DNA from: Bacteroidales bacterium
Lineage (GTDB): Bacteria; Bacteroidota; Bacteroidia; Bacteroidales; UBA932
Assembly (NCBI GenBank): GCA_024402095.1
Contig: JAKSJU010000006.1
Location: 1 to 45,955, forward strand
DNA: 45,955 bases
Reading direction: 5' to 3'
Shown: positions 31,376 through 40,672 of the stretch, piece after piece
Layout: each line of letters opens with the position of its first letter
How positions within the stretch are numbered: the first letter of the stretch is position 1
The notes under the pieces: model-generated
Databases searched by the model: none
Told to the model about the DNA's origin: nothing
What the model saw: only the letters and a program-made list of their open reading frames with translations
Position numbers and translations under genes: made by a program

Positions 31376-32036
31376 GCACGTCGGTCTTGATGACAGTCTT
31401 CTGGGGGAATTCACCGAAGACTGAAAAATAGAAACTGTCCCACTGGCCGCTGTCCCAGATTTCAACGAGCTCCTCGATCTGTATGTCTTTCCCTTTGGGG
31501 TCGTAGCGGGTTTTCAGGTCATGCGAGAATATCTTGGCGATAAGCTGCCAGAAGTTTGCCGCGAAACCGCTCTCGTAATCCTTGATGATTTCGAATCCGC
31601 TCATTCCGCATTCCCTGTCGACAAGCCTCAATAGGACAGCCCCCTGGGATATGGTCATTGTCCTTATATCCTTTTCAAACAGACGCAGAAGTTCTCTTTC
31701 GACGTTGTTGATATAGCTGTTGCGCTGTGACTTTTTGGTGACGTCAGCCTCTATCGTGCTGTCCACCTGGGCCATCATTTTCCTGCCTACAAGTGCGTAA
31801 GGGTAGACTTTGTTGAAATTGTAAACCAGTCTGTAATATTTCTGCCAGTCCCTGTTTTTCTTTCCTTTCCCTTTTCTCATGATTCTGGATGCGTCCAGCA
31901 CGTCAAAGAAGACAGTGTCTTCCCCGACCACTTCATAAGGGAGGAAATCTCCCGCCCTGATCTGTGCACCGCACTCCGGCATGGCGAAAACTGCTAAAAG
32001 CACGGATAGGGCGGCTGCTCTGAGAATCTTTTTCAT
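31350..32036 (-). CDS. DUF4294 family secreted protein
   Basis: About 228 residues with a signal peptide (MKKILRAAALSVLLAVFAMPECGA) followed by the DUF4294 domain, with the recognisable YYRLVYNFNKVYPYALVGRKM, YINNVERELLRLFEKDI and LTxxQGxxLxRL-like stretches. The C-terminus contains SQGxVLLRLVDRECGMSGFEIIK and ends basic. It is a periplasmic protein of unknown role in Bacteroidota. The ATG at 32036 is used because it gives the signal peptide; the frame extends to 32066 without one. The 3' end overlaps lpxH by 26 bases. Confidence 0.8.
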   Translation of the reverse strand: MKKILRAAALSVLLAVFAMPECGAQIRAGDFLPYEVVGEDTVFFDVLDASRIMRKGKGKKNRDWQKYYRLVYNFNKVYPYALVGRKMMAQVDSTIEADVTKKSQRNSYINNVERELLRLFEKDIRTMTISQGAVLLRLVDRECGMSGFEIIKDYESGFAANFWQLIAKIFSHDLKTRYDPKGKDIQIEELVEIWDSGQWDSFYFSVFGEFPQKTVIKTDVLKSEVKKR

Positions 32037-32054
32037 CGCTCCGGATTGATACCG

Positions 32055-32062
32055 CAAATATA
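32055..32062 (-). promoter_or_regulatory. -7 element of the DUF4294 gene
   Basis: The minus strand reads TATATTTG, a perfect match, 18 bases before the ATG. No clear -33 element is seen. Confidence 0.5.
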
Positions 32063-32196
32063 ACAAAAATGATGCTAATTATTCCGCGTCGAAAAGGACG
32101 CCGAAAAAATTTTGACACAAAATATAACTGCTTGAAAAATCGAAAGTTGACATAACGGATTCCGTGTCGAAAATGTGCAAATTTTAAGTGAAAAAA

Positions 32197-32227
32197 CTTG
32201 CGGATTGCGGAATTTTTTGTAAATTTG
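32197..32227 (+). promoter_or_regulatory. Promoter of the rplP-rplQ ribosomal operon
   Basis: CTTG at 32197-32200, a 19-base spacer and TAAATTTG at 32220-32227. It has the same spacing and the same following GCAG as the rplC promoter at 18440. Transcription should start near 32232. Confidence 0.8.
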
Positions 32228-32312
32228 CAGTCCCAAAATTTGGCTCAATGCGATGTATTCGATTGATAGTCAATGGGTTAAATAAGAAACAATATTTTAA
32301 AGTAATATTACA
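32228..32312 (+). promoter_or_regulatory. Structured 5' leader of the rplP operon
   Basis: Two small perfect hairpins: CCAAA/TTTGG at 32233-32243, at the predicted 5' end, and ATTGA/TCAAT at 32262-32274, then AT-rich sequence to the ATG. The order resembles the leader at 18471. The stretch 32063-32196 upstream shows no gene. Confidence 0.4.
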
Positions 32313-32732
32313 ATGTTACAACCAAAGAGAACAAAATTTAGAAGGGAACAGAAGAACCGCATGAAGGGTAACTCCCAGAGAGGAAACCAGCTTGCTTTCG
32401 GTTCATTCGGTATCAAGACCCTTGAGAATTGCTGGCTCACCGCACAGCAGATTGAGGCTGCCCGTCAGGCCATCTCACGTTATATGAACCGTGAGGGCCA
32501 GATTTGGATCAGAGTCTTCCCTGTCAAGCCGGTGACTAAGAAACCTCTCGATACCCGTATGGGTAAAGGTAAAGGTGATCCTTATGGATTCGTTGCACCT
32601 ATCACTCCTGGCCGTATCCTTTTCGAGGCTGAGGGTGTATCTCTCGCTGTAGCAAAGGAAGCTATGCGTCTCGGATCAAACAAGCTCCCTATCGCTACCA
32701 AGTTCGTAGTACGTAGAGATTACGTTGAATAA
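32313..32732 (+). CDS. rplP: 50S ribosomal protein L16
   Basis: L16 helps tRNA accommodation in the A site. The 139-residue protein has the conserved [10 protein letters not shown] and the [17 protein letters not shown] loop. In most bacteria it lies directly after rpsC within one operon; here 9.9 kb separates them and it has a promoter of its own. Confidence 0.97.
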   Translation: MLQPKRTKFRREQKNRMKGNSQRGNQLAFGSFGIKTLENCWLTAQQIEAARQAISRYMNREGQIWIRVFPVKPVTKKPLDTRMGKGKGDPYGFVAPITPGRILFEAEGVSLAVAKEAMRLGSNKLPIATKFVVRRDYVE

Positions 32733-32750
32733 TTTAATGGAGAAAAGAAA

Positions 32751-32945
32751 ATGAAAGCATCAGAAGCACGCGAAATGTCTGTAGCAGACCTGCGCGACCG
32801 TATCCAGATCGAGAAAAACAATCTTGACACAATGAAAATCAATCACGCCATTTCTCCATTGGAGGATACTTCAAAGATTTGTAAGACCAGAAGGGATATC
32901 GCTCTTATGATCACTATCCTTGCTGAAAAAGAAAAACAGAACTAA
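32751..32945 (+). CDS. rpmC: 50S ribosomal protein L29
   Basis: A 64-residue two-helix protein near the tunnel exit. The opening MKASEAREMSVADLRDRI and the late KTRRDIALMITIL (L-x-x-x-R-R-x-I-A type) identify it. Canonical position between L16 and S17. Confidence 0.94.
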   Translation: MKASEAREMSVADLRDRIQIEKNNLDTMKINHAISPLEDTSKICKTRRDIALMITILAEKEKQN

Positions 32946-32958
32946 AATTCGATGACTT

Positions 32959-33213
32959 ATGGAAAGAAATCTTCGTAAGGAAAGAACAGGAGTAGTGGTC
33001 AGCAGCAAGATGGACAAGACCATCGTCGTTGCCGTTGAACGTAAAGAGAAACATCCTTTGTACGGTAAATTCGTCAAGAAGACCACAAAGTTCTATGCCC
33101 AGGATGAGAAGAACGAGTGCGGTGAGGGTGATACCGTCCGCATCATGGAAACACGTCCGTTGAGCAAGACAAAGAACTGGAGATTAGTTGAAATCGTAGA
33201 AAAAGCTAAGTAA
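32959..33213 (+). CDS. rpsQ: 30S ribosomal protein S17
   Basis: An early 16S rRNA-binding OB-fold protein of 84 residues. The motif [19 protein letters not shown] and the [18 protein letters not shown]-terminus match the family. rplN starts 1 base after its stop. Confidence 0.96.
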   Translation: MERNLRKERTGVVVSSKMDKTIVVAVERKEKHPLYGKFVKKTTKFYAQDEKNECGEGDTVRIMETRPLSKTKNWRLVEIVEKAK

Positions 33214-33214
33214 T

Positions 33215-33580
33215 ATGATACAGCAGGAAACACGTTTACAGGTAGCTGACAACAGCGGAGCAAAGGAAGTCCTTTGTATCCGCGTGCTTGGAGGTACCAA
33301 CCACCGTTACGCTACTGTCGGCGACCAGATCGTAGTCGCAGTCAAGAGCGCCATTTCCGGTGGTGAGGCCAAGAAGGGCACAGTCTCTAAGGCTGTTGTG
33401 GTTCGCACCAAGAAAGAGATCCGTCGTCCGGACGGTTCTTACATCCGTTTCGATGATAACGCTTGCGTTCTCCTTAACAACGCAGGTGAACTTCGCGGTA
33501 CACGTATCTTTGGCCCTGTAGCCAGAGAGCTCCGCGAAAACTTTATGAAAATCGTTTCACTGGCACCGGAGGTCCTTTAA
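33215..33580 (+). CDS. rplN: 50S ribosomal protein L14
   Basis: L14 forms an intersubunit bridge and is the docking site for the silencing factor RsfS. At 121 residues it has the signature [17 protein letters not shown] and the [19 protein letters not shown] ending. Normal order S17-L14-L24. Confidence 0.97.
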   Translation: MIQQETRLQVADNSGAKEVLCIRVLGGTNHRYATVGDQIVVAVKSAISGGEAKKGTVSKAVVVRTKKEIRRPDGSYIRFDDNACVLLNNAGELRGTRIFGPVARELRENFMKIVSLAPEVL

Positions 33581-33592
33581 TTAATTAGCATT

Positions 33593-33910
33593 ATGAAAAA
33601 GATACATATTAAGAAAGGTGACACCGTGTATGTAAATGCCGGTAACGACAAGGGCAAGACAGGAAAGGTTCTTTCCGTCATCCCTGATAAGGATCGTGCT
33701 ATCGTTGAGGGGATCAACCTCGTAAGCAAGAGCACAAAACCTAACTCAAAGCAGCCTCAGGGCGGCATTATCAAGCAGGAAGCATCAATCCACATTTCAA
33801 ACCTCAACCTCATCGACCCTCAGAGCGGCAAGGCTACTCGCGTAGGTTACAGGATGCAGGACGGCAAGAAGGTTCGTTATGCTAAAAAATCTGGGGAGGA
33901 GATTAAGTAA
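33593..33910 (+). CDS. rplX: 50S ribosomal protein L24
   Basis: An assembly initiator of 105 residues with a KOW motif at its start ([20 protein letters not shown]) and the [21 protein letters not shown] segment. Normal order. Confidence 0.96.
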   Translation: MKKIHIKKGDTVYVNAGNDKGKTGKVLSVIPDKDRAIVEGINLVSKSTKPNSKQPQGGIIKQEASIHISNLNLIDPQSGKATRVGYRMQDGKKVRYAKKSGEEIK

Positions 33911-33912
33911 TT

Positions 33913-34512
33913 ATGGCAAAGAAAAATGAAGCACCAGCAGTAGCACAGGCACTTCCAAAGGGATATGTCCCTGCTCTGAAGGCATTGTACAAGGATCAGA
34001 TCATTGCCAACCTCACAAAGCAGTTCAATTATACAACTGTTATGCAGGTTCCAAAGCTGGTCAAGATTACCATCAATGAAGGTGTCGGCGACGCTACCCA
34101 GGACAAGAAACTTGTTGAGGAGGCAGCTGCAGAGCTCAGCCTTATCGCTGGACAGAAGGCACTCATCACTTCTTCACGCAAAGATATTTCCAACTTCAAA
34201 CTCCGTAAAGGAATGCCTGTCGGCACAAAGGTTACCCTTCGTGACGTCAAGATGTACGAGTTCCTCGAGAAGCTCATCAGAGTCACTCTCCCTCGTATCC
34301 GTGACTTCGACGGTATCGCTGAGAATATGGACGGACGCGGAAATTACACACTCGGTCTCAAGGAGCAGATCATCTTCCCTGAAATCGATATCGACAAGAA
34401 TCCTCGTATCCACGGACTCGAGATCACATTCGTAACAACGGCCCGCACCGATGAGGAGTGCCACGCACTTCTTGCAGAATTCGGTCTGCCTTTCAAAAAA
34501 CATAACAAATAG
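33913..34512 (+). CDS. rplE: 50S ribosomal protein L5
   Basis: L5 binds 5S rRNA in the central protuberance. The 199-residue protein has about 20 extra N-terminal residues ([20 protein letters not shown]) before the normal start near LKALYKDQI, compared with E. coli (179). The conserved [11 protein letters not shown] and PRIRDFDGI motifs are present. The ATG follows rplX by 2 bases. Confidence 0.96.
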   Translation: MAKKNEAPAVAQALPKGYVPALKALYKDQIIANLTKQFNYTTVMQVPKLVKITINEGVGDATQDKKLVEEAAAELSLIAGQKALITSSRKDISNFKLRKGMPVGTKVTLRDVKMYEFLEKLIRVTLPRIRDFDGIAENMDGRGNYTLGLKEQIIFPEIDIDKNPRIHGLEITFVTTARTDEECHALLAEFGLPFKKHNK

Positions 34513-34518
34513 TACACT

Positions 34519-34788
34519 ATGGCAAAAGAATCAATGAAAGCCCGCGAGGTAAAGCGCGCTAAACTAGTTGCTAAGTACGCAGAGAAGAGAAAGGCTCTCA
34601 AAGAGGCCGGAGATTGGGCTGCTCTCGACAAGCTTCCTAAGAATGCTTCTCCTGTCCGCCTTCACAACCGCTGCTCTCTTACAGGTCGTCCTAAGGGATA
34701 CATGAGAGAGTTCGGTCTCAGCCGTATTCAGTTCCGTGAGATGGCTTCTAACGGTCTCATCCCGGGAGTTAAAAAGGCAAGTTGGTAA
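34519..34788 (+). CDS. rpsN: 30S ribosomal protein S14, zinc-free type
   Basis: An 89-residue S14 with the signature [23 protein letters not shown]. Only one of the Cys of zinc-type S14 (Cys-x2-Cys-x12-Cys-x2-Cys, 61 residues) remains, so this is the longer zinc-independent form. Confidence 0.96.
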   Translation: MAKESMKAREVKRAKLVAKYAEKRKALKEAGDWAALDKLPKNASPVRLHNRCSLTGRPKGYMREFGLSRIQFREMASNGLIPGVKKASW

Positions 34789-34808
34789 AAATTAAAAAGT
34801 AAAATAAT

Positions 34809-35204
34809 ATGACTGATCCAATTGCAGATTATCTCACAAGGATTCGCAACGCCTATATGGCTGGCAAGAAGGTAGTTGAGATCCCATCATCAAAGATGAA
34901 GGTCGCTCTCACCCAGATCCTTTGCGAGAAAGGATATATCCTGAGCTACAAGGTAGTTGAGGGTACACCTGAGAAAACAATTAAAATCGCTCTCAAGTAT
35001 CATCCGCAGACAAAGGTTGCCGCTATCAAGAAGATTGAACGCGTATCTACCCCAGGTCTCCGTCAGTACACGAGCGTAGAGGATATGCCACGCGTTCTCA
35101 ACGGACTCGGAATCGCTATCCTTTCAACATCAAAGGGCGTCATTACCGACAAGGAAGCCAAGGAGCTCGGTATCGGTGGTGAAGTTATTTGCTACGTATA
35201 TTAA
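34809..35204 (+). CDS. rpsH: 30S ribosomal protein S8
   Basis: S8 organises the 16S central domain and, in E. coli, represses the spc operon. The 131-residue protein opens TDPIADYLTRIRNA and ends with the conserved LGIAILSTSKGVITDKEA and GGEVICYVY. Normal position between S14 and L6. Confidence 0.97.
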   Translation: MTDPIADYLTRIRNAYMAGKKVVEIPSSKMKVALTQILCEKGYILSYKVVEGTPEKTIKIALKYHPQTKVAAIKKIERVSTPGLRQYTSVEDMPRVLNGLGIAILSTSKGVITDKEAKELGIGGEVICYVY

Positions 35205-35222
35205 TATTAATAGGTATAAAAA

Positions 35223-35783
35223 ATGTCACGAATTGGTAAATTGCCTGTAAACCTTCCGGCCGGAGTAACAGCAGAGTTGCTCGAAGGCAACGTTGTGAAG
35301 GTTAAAGGACCTCATGGAGAGATGCAGCAGAAAGTTGACGCTGACATCAAGGTCACCATTGAGGACAATCAGATCAAGTTCGAGCGTCCAACAGACCAGC
35401 CTCGCCATCGTTCAATGCACGGACTCTACCGCGCACTTGTAAACAACATGGTTGTCGGCGTTTCTGAGATGTTCGAAATCAAGCAGGAACTTGTCGGTGT
35501 CGGCTACCGTGTAGCAGTCAACGGACAGCTCCTCACATTCTCTCTCGGATATTCACACGAGATCCAGATGCTTCTCCCTAACGAGATCAAGGCTGAGGTC
35601 CCTGATGTTAAGAAAGGTGAAAATCCGAAACTCGTACTCAAGAGCTGCGACAAGCAGCTTGTCGGCCAGGTTGCCGCAAAGGTTCGTTCATTCCGTAAGC
35701 CGGAGCCTTACAAGGGCAAGGGTATCAAGTTCGTTGGTGAACAGCTTCGTCGTAAAGCTGGTAAGACAGCGGCTGCTAAATAA
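35223..35783 (+). CDS. rplF: 50S ribosomal protein L6
   Basis: A 186-residue protein made of two similar domains near the factor-binding site. It opens MSRIGKLPVNLPAGVT and has the C-terminal KPEPYKGKGIKFVGE signature. Normal order. Confidence 0.97.
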   Translation: MSRIGKLPVNLPAGVTAELLEGNVVKVKGPHGEMQQKVDADIKVTIEDNQIKFERPTDQPRHRSMHGLYRALVNNMVVGVSEMFEIKQELVGVGYRVAVNGQLLTFSLGYSHEIQMLLPNEIKAEVPDVKKGENPKLVLKSCDKQLVGQVAAKVRSFRKPEPYKGKGIKFVGEQLRRKAGKTAAAK

Positions 35784-35798
35784 TAGGAGGACAGAGTT

Positions 35799-36161
35799 AT
35801 GGCATTAAGTAGAATTGAAAGAAGAAGAAGAATTCACTACCGTATCCGTAAGCATGTCAATGGTACTGCCGAGCGTCCTCGTATGGTCGTTTTCCGCAGC
35901 AACAAGCAGATTTACGTACAGGTTATTGATGATGAGCAGGGCAAGACTCTTTGCGCTGCTGCTTCCAACGATAAGGTTCTTGCAGCACAGTGCAAGGGCA
36001 AGAACGGTATCGAGGCTGCTGCAATAGTCGGAAAGGCTGTCGCAGAGCGTGCTCAGGAGAAAGGTATCAAGGCTGTCGCTTTCGACCGCGGAGGATATCT
36101 TTTCCATGGCAGAGTTAAAAGTTTGGCTGATGCTGCCCGTGAAGGTGGCCTCGATTTCTAA
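35799..36161 (+). CDS. rplR: 50S ribosomal protein L18
   Basis: A 5S rRNA-binding protein of 120 residues. The conserved [20 protein letters not shown] and [22 protein letters not shown] regions identify it. A GGAGGA site at 35786-35791 precedes the ATG, resembling a Shine-Dalgarno sequence. Confidence 0.97.
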   Translation: MALSRIERRRRIHYRIRKHVNGTAERPRMVVFRSNKQIYVQVIDDEQGKTLCAAASNDKVLAAQCKGKNGIEAAAIVGKAVAERAQEKGIKAVAFDRGGYLFHGRVKSLADAAREGGLDF

Positions 36162-36172
36162 AATAGAAGACT

Positions 36173-36691
36173 ATGGCAAATACAAATGTTAAAAGAGTAA
36201 AGACATCTGACCTTGAATTGAAGGACAGACTGGTTGCCATCCAGAGAGTAACCAAGGTTACTAAGGGTGGTCGTCACTTCCGCTTTGCTGCTATTGTAGT
36301 CGTAGGTGACGAGAACGGCGTTGTAGGTTATGGTCTTGGAAAGGCTAACGAAGTCACCGCTGCTATTGCAAAGGGTGTGGAGGATGCTAAGAAGAATCTT
36401 GTCAAGATTCCTGTTATCAACACTACTATCCCTCACGAGCAGGAGGCTAAATTCGGTGGTTCACGTGTATTCATGAAGCCGGCTGCCCCTGGTACCGGTG
36501 TAAAGGCTGGTGGTGCTATGCGTGCAGTGTTTGAGTCTGCAGGTGTACAGAACGTCCTTGCAAAGTCAAAGGGTTCATCAAACCCTCACAACCTTGTAAA
36601 GGCTACCATCACAGCTTTGACCCAGATGAGAGATGCCTATACAGTGGCTGGTCTCCGTGGTGTTCCAATGAGTAAAGTTTTTAACGGCTAG
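36173..36691 (+). CDS. rpsE: 30S ribosomal protein S5
   Basis: S5 lies at the mRNA entry channel and affects fidelity. The 172-residue protein has a double-stranded-RNA-like N-domain ([30 protein letters not shown]) and the C-domain with [16 protein letters not shown] and [15 protein letters not shown]. Confidence 0.97.
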   Translation: MANTNVKRVKTSDLELKDRLVAIQRVTKVTKGGRHFRFAAIVVVGDENGVVGYGLGKANEVTAAIAKGVEDAKKNLVKIPVINTTIPHEQEAKFGGSRVFMKPAAPGTGVKAGGAMRAVFESAGVQNVLAKSKGSSNPHNLVKATITALTQMRDAYTVAGLRGVPMSKVFNG

Positions 36692-36702
36692 GAGGAATTA
36701 TT

Positions 36703-36885
36703 ATGGCAAAGCTCAGAATTACACAGATTATAAGCAGTAACGGAGAAACCAAGCGTCAGAAGGAAAACCTTCGCGTTCTCGGTGTACGCCGTATGCATAA
36801 ACCGGTAGAGGTTGAGAAGAACCCTGTTACTCTCGGTCAGGTCGCTAAGATCGCTCACCTCGTGAAAGTTGAAGAAATAGACTAA
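36703..36885 (+). CDS. rpmD: 50S ribosomal protein L30
   Basis: A 60-residue protein with the family pattern LRITQIISS and LGVRRMHKPVEVEKNPVTLGQVAK. It lies 11 bases after rpsE and 13 bases before rplO; a GGAGGA site at 36691-36696 region precedes it. Confidence 0.95.
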   Translation: MAKLRITQIISSNGETKRQKENLRVLGVRRMHKPVEVEKNPVTLGQVAKIAHLVKVEEID

Positions 36886-36898
36886 GGAGGACCCGAAT

Positions 36899-37336
36899 AT
36901 GAAACTTTCTAATTTGACACCTGCAACAGGTGCAACCAAGACAAGCAAGCGCGTAGGTCGCGGTCAGGGCTCAGGTAAGGGCGGCACAGCTACCCGTGGT
37001 ACCAAGGGTGCTCAGGCACGCGCCGGATACGAGCATAAGATCGGTTTCGAAGGAGGTCAGATGCCTCTTCAGCGAATCCTTCCTAAGTTCGGTTTCAAGA
37101 ACCCTACACGTGTAGAGTATCAGGCAGTCAATGTCGCTGCCATCGACGCTCTCGGTAAGAGTGAAGTGAATGTTGACGATTTCAAAGCTGCAGGGCTCGC
37201 TGCAAAGACAGACCTTATCAAGGTCCTCGGAAACGGTGAGATTAAGACAGCCGTTACTGTCAACGCTCATGCTTTCTCAAAGTCAGCTATCGCTAAAATC
37301 GAAGCTGCCGGTGGAAAGGCAGTTGTAATAAAGTAA
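36899..37336 (+). CDS. rplO: 50S ribosomal protein L15
   Basis: A late-assembling protein of 145 residues with the Gly-rich N-terminal extension that threads through 23S rRNA (KRVGRGQGSGKGGTATRGTKG) and the FEGGQMPLQRILPKFGF motif. It is followed by secY after 7 bases. AGGAGG at 36886-36891 precedes the ATG. Confidence 0.97.
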   Translation: MKLSNLTPATGATKTSKRVGRGQGSGKGGTATRGTKGAQARAGYEHKIGFEGGQMPLQRILPKFGFKNPTRVEYQAVNVAAIDALGKSEVNVDDFKAAGLAAKTDLIKVLGNGEIKTAVTVNAHAFSKSAIAKIEAAGGKAVVIK

Positions 37337-37343
37337 GAAGATA

Positions 37344-38678
37344 ATGAAGTTCATTGAGACAATCAAAAACATCTTCAAGATTGAGGAGCTTCGCAAGAGA
37401 CTTGTCTACACATTCGTGCTTATCCTTATCTACAGGCTCGGATGTTTCGTCGTGCTTCCGGGCATTGACGCAAGTCTTCTCGCAAATCTCCAGAACAATA
37501 CTCAGGAAGGTCTCGTAGGACTCCTGAATATGTTCTCCGGCGGTGCTTTCGGTAACGCCTCAATCTTTGCGCTGGGTGTGATGCCTTATATTTCGGCATC
37601 AATCGTCATCCAGTTGCTGGGTGTTTTCGTCCCTTACTTCCGCAAACTCCAGATGGAGGGCGAAAGCGGACGAAAGAAGATGAATCAGATGACGAGAGTT
37701 CTCACCATCTTGATTATCTGCATCCAGGGCCCTGCTTACATGGCTGCTGTTCACAACCAGATCCCGGGACAGGCATTCGTAGCTGTCAATCAGCTCGGAT
37801 GGAGCAATTTCGCTTTCAACCTTGTCTCTACCATCGTCCTGATGGCGGGTTCAATGTTCGTGATGTGGCTCGGTGAGCGCATTACCGACCGTGGTATCGG
37901 TAACGGTATTTCTCTCATCATTATGATCGGTATCGTTGCTCGTTTGCCTTATGCAATCGTAGCTGAAGGCGGTGCTAAGCTTTCTACCACAAACGGTGGT
38001 CTGCTTATGTTCATCGTCGAGCTGATCGTATGGTTCTTCGTTATCATTGCAGCTATCGCACTTGTTCAGGCTGTCCGCAAGGTGCCTGTACAGTATGCAA
38101 AGAGAGTCATCGGCAATCGTCAGTACGGTGGTGTGCGCCAGTACATCCCTCTGAAGATCAACGCAGCCGGCGTTATGCCTATCATCTTCGCCCAGGCTCT
38201 GATGCTCTTCCCTCTCCTCTTCTCCCGCTTTGACGCGACCAGAGGTCTCGCTGCAACTCTTGGAAATTATACCGGATTCTGGTACAACCTCGTATTCGGA
38301 ATTCTCGTTGTCATCTTCACATACTTCTACACAGCAGTCACTGTAAACCCTACAATGATGGCTGAGAACATGAAGAGCAACGGCGGTTTCATCCCGGGTG
38401 TAAAGCCTGGCAAGAAGACTGTAGAGTATCTTGACGCCATTATGTCAAGAGTCACGCTCCCAGGTTCAATTGCTTTGGCGATTATATCCATTCTTCCAGC
38501 TATTGCGATGATTTTCGGTGTCAACAACCAGTTCGCAAGCTTCTACGGTGGTACATCACTGTTGATTCTTGTTGGTGTTGTCCTCGATACTCTTCAGCAG
38601 GTGGAAAGTTATTTGCTTATGCGTCATTATGACGGCCTTATGAAAACCGGTCGTCTGAGCGGACGTAGCGGCTTATAG
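37344..38678 (+). CDS. secY: Preprotein translocase subunit SecY
   Basis: The central channel of the Sec translocon in the inner membrane. The 444-residue protein has ten predicted membrane segments and conserved elements such as NMFSGGAFGNASIFALGVMPYISASI (plug and TM2 area) and GIGNGISLIIM. The C-terminal cytosolic loops contacting SecA and the ribosome (PGKKTVEYLD region) are present. Map follows directly; adk, which often intervenes in other phyla, is absent. Confidence 0.97.
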   Translation: MKFIETIKNIFKIEELRKRLVYTFVLILIYRLGCFVVLPGIDASLLANLQNNTQEGLVGLLNMFSGGAFGNASIFALGVMPYISASIVIQLLGVFVPYFRKLQMEGESGRKKMNQMTRVLTILIICIQGPAYMAAVHNQIPGQAFVAVNQLGWSNFAFNLVSTIVLMAGSMFVMWLGERITDRGIGNGISLIIMIGIVARLPYAIVAEGGAKLSTTNGGLLMFIVELIVWFFVIIAAIALVQAVRKVPVQYAKRVIGNRQYGGVRQYIPLKINAAGVMPIIFAQALMLFPLLFSRFDATRGLAATLGNYTGFWYNLVFGILVVIFTYFYTAVTVNPTMMAENMKSNGGFIPGVKPGKKTVEYLDAIMSRVTLPGSIALAIISILPAIAMIFGVNNQFASFYGGTSLLILVGVVLDTLQQVESYLLMRHYDGLMKTGRLSGRSGL

Positions 38679-38702
38679 TTCTTTGATTTAATTTAAAGGT
38701 TG

Positions 38703-39482
38703 ATGGTTAAGCCAAAAACTGAGGAAGAAATCGAGCTTCTTCGCGAGAACGCCATTTTAGTCTCTAAGACTTTGGCGGAAGTCGGTAAAAGAGTCGCTCC
38801 AGGTGTGACAACTCTCGAGTTGAATAGAGTGGCTGACGAGTTCATTCGCGACAATGGCGCTATTCCTTCTTTCCTTGGTTATGACGGCTTCCCTGCAGCG
38901 CTTTGTATGTCAGTCAACAGTACGGTCGTACACGGATTCCCATCAGAATACGTGCTCAAAGAAGGCGACATTTTATCTGTGGACTGCGGCACGCTCTACA
39001 AAGGTTATAACGGTGATTCAGCTTACACTTTCCCTGTCGGGGAAGTGTCTGCTGAGACCCGTAAACTGATGGATGTGACGAAGGCTTCCCTTTACAAGGG
39101 CATAGAAGCAGCTGTAGCTGGGAACAGAACCGGCGATATCGGATACGCGGTGCAAACGTATGTAGAATCATTCGGGTTCTCTGTGGTTCGCGAATTGGAG
39201 GGCCACGGACTCGGTCGGGAGATGCACGAAGAACCTGGCGTCCCTAATTACGGTCGCAGGGGCAAGGGCACACATCTTGTCGAGGGAATGGTTATATGTA
39301 TCGAGCCGATGATAAATGCTGGTGACAAGGCTGTATATCTCGCCAGAAATGGCTGGGAAGTAAAGACTTGTGACCACAGAAATGCGGCTCATTACGAGCT
39401 TACGGTTGTTGTCCGTAAAGGCCAGGCTGAGCAGCTGTCCACCTTTGATTATATCGAGAAAGATGGCAAGATTAAATTTTAA
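38703..39482 (+). CDS. map: Methionine aminopeptidase, type I
   Basis: Map removes the initiator Met from new proteins. The 259-residue protein has the five metal ligands: two Asp in [19 protein letters not shown], His in [17 protein letters not shown], Glu in CIEPMIN and Glu in HYELTVVV. The ATG at 38703 is preferred to the TTG directly before it. The spc operon position between secY and infA is usual for Bacteroidota. Confidence 0.96.
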   Translation: MVKPKTEEEIELLRENAILVSKTLAEVGKRVAPGVTTLELNRVADEFIRDNGAIPSFLGYDGFPAALCMSVNSTVVHGFPSEYVLKEGDILSVDCGTLYKGYNGDSAYTFPVGEVSAETRKLMDVTKASLYKGIEAAVAGNRTGDIGYAVQTYVESFGFSVVRELEGHGLGREMHEEPGVPNYGRRGKGTHLVEGMVICIEPMINAGDKAVYLARNGWEVKTCDHRNAAHYELTVVVRKGQAEQLSTFDYIEKDGKIKF

Positions 39483-39493
39483 AGTGTTTTTTA

Positions 39494-39712
39494 ATGTCTA
39501 AACAAGTAGCAATAGAACAGGATGGAAAGGTGATAGAGACCCTTCCAAACGCGATGTTCAAGGTCGAGCTTGAGAACGGTCACGTGCTTCTCTGCAATAT
39601 CTCAGGGAAGATGCGTATGAATTTTATCCATATCCTTCTTGGCGATAGAGTTAAAGTTGAGATTTCACCTTATGATTTAACCAAGGGCCGTATATCTTTC
39701 AGATACAAATAA
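39494..39712 (+). CDS. infA: Translation initiation factor IF-1
   Basis: A 72-residue S1-type OB-fold that blocks the A site during initiation. The sequence [20 protein letters not shown] and [23 protein letters not shown] are classic. It lies 11 bases after map. Confidence 0.97.
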   Translation: MSKQVAIEQDGKVIETLPNAMFKVELENGHVLLCNISGKMRMNFIHILLGDRVKVEISPYDLTKGRISFRYK

Positions 39713-39725
39713 AAATTATCACGAT

Positions 39726-39842
39726 ATGAAAGTCAAAACATCCATCAAGAAGCGCAGCGAAGATTGCAAGATCGTTCGTCGTAAAGGTCGTCTTTACGTG
39801 ATCTGCAAGAAGAACCCTAAGTTCAAGATGCGTCAGGGATAA
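39726..39842 (+). CDS. rpmJ: 50S ribosomal protein L36, partly lost zinc site
   Basis: A 38-residue gene in its canonical place between infA and rpsM. It reads [17 protein letters not shown] at the start and ends [10 protein letters not shown]. Of the zinc ligands C-x2-C-x12-C-x4-H, the first Cys is Ser and the His is Phe, but Cys14 and Cys27 remain, so it should not bind zinc in the usual way (C-minus type). Confidence 0.95.
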   Translation: MKVKTSIKKRSEDCKIVRRKGRLYVICKKNPKFKMRQG

Positions 39843-39877
39843 TAGTTCAACGTAACAAATTAAGTAAAGTATAAATT

Positions 39878-40255
39878 ATGGCACGTATAGCCGGTGTTGA
39901 TTTACCAAACAACAAAAGAGGAGAGATAGGTCTTACCTATATCTTCGGAATCGGTCGCTCTTCAGCAAGGAAGATTCTCCAGAAGTGCGGTATCGATTTT
40001 GATATCAAGGTCGGTGACTGGAACGATGATCAGATCGCTAAGATTCGTACCGAAATCAATGAAGAGTACAAAATCGAAGGTGAGCTCCGTTCTTCAGTCC
40101 AGATGGATATCAAGCGTCTTATGGATATCGGTTGCTATCGTGGAATCCGTCATCGTTCAGGACTCCCGGTACGCGGACAGAGCACCAAGAACAACGCACG
40201 TACCCGCAAGGGTCGCAAGAAGACAGTTGCCAACAAGAAGAAAGCAACCAAGTAA
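39878..40255 (+). CDS. rpsM: 30S ribosomal protein S13
   Basis: S13 in the 30S head contacts the P-site tRNA and the 50S. The 125-residue protein has the helix-two-turn-helix start [20 protein letters not shown], the [25 protein letters not shown] signature and a Lys-rich tail. It is the first gene of the alpha block. Confidence 0.97.
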   Translation: MARIAGVDLPNNKRGEIGLTYIFGIGRSSARKILQKCGIDFDIKVGDWNDDQIAKIRTEINEEYKIEGELRSSVQMDIKRLMDIGCYRGIRHRSGLPVRGQSTKNNARTRKGRKKTVANKKKATK

Positions 40256-40267
40256 AATTGATGAATT

Positions 40268-40654
40268 ATGGCAAAGAAAACTACAACATCCAAAAGAGTT
40301 GTCAAGGTTGAAGCTTATGGCGAGGCTCATATTTCATCAACCTTCAACAATGTTATCGTCTCTCTTACCAATGCCCAGGGCCAGGTTATCAGCTGGGGTT
40401 CTGCAGGTAAATGCGGTTTCAGAGGCTCAAAGAAAAACACTCCTTATGCAGCCCAGATGGCAGCAGAGGACGCTGCAAAGACTGCTTTCGATGCAGGTCT
40501 TCGCAGAGTCAAGTGCTACGTCAAGGGTCCGGGTTCAGGCCGTGAGTCTGCAATCCGCACCATTAACAATGCAGGTATCATTGTAACAGAGATTGTCGAC
40601 GTTACACCTATGCCTCATAATGGTTGTCGTCCAAAAGGCCGTCGTAAAGTTTAA
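40268..40654 (+). CDS. rpsK: 30S ribosomal protein S11
   Basis: S11 lies on the platform near the E-site mRNA. The 128-residue protein has the [30 protein letters not shown] region and the RPKGRRKV ending, preceded by [10 protein letters not shown]. Normal order S13-S11-S4. Confidence 0.97.
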   Translation: MAKKTTTSKRVVKVEAYGEAHISSTFNNVIVSLTNAQGQVISWGSAGKCGFRGSKKNTPYAAQMAAEDAAKTAFDAGLRRVKCYVKGPGSGRESAIRTINNAGIIVTEIVDVTPMPHNGCRPKGRRKV

Positions 40655-40672
40655 TTTTAAAAGTTAAGAATT

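Noticed and set aside
32063..32196. A small RNA or short gene upstream of the rplP promoter
   Set aside because: The stretch is AT-rich with no convincing start/stop pair, stable hairpin or separate promoter.
22430..32312. The 9.8-kb insert as a horizontally acquired island
   Set aside because: There is no integrase, transposase, flanking repeat or tRNA at the edges, and the genes are typical core genes of the same phylum.
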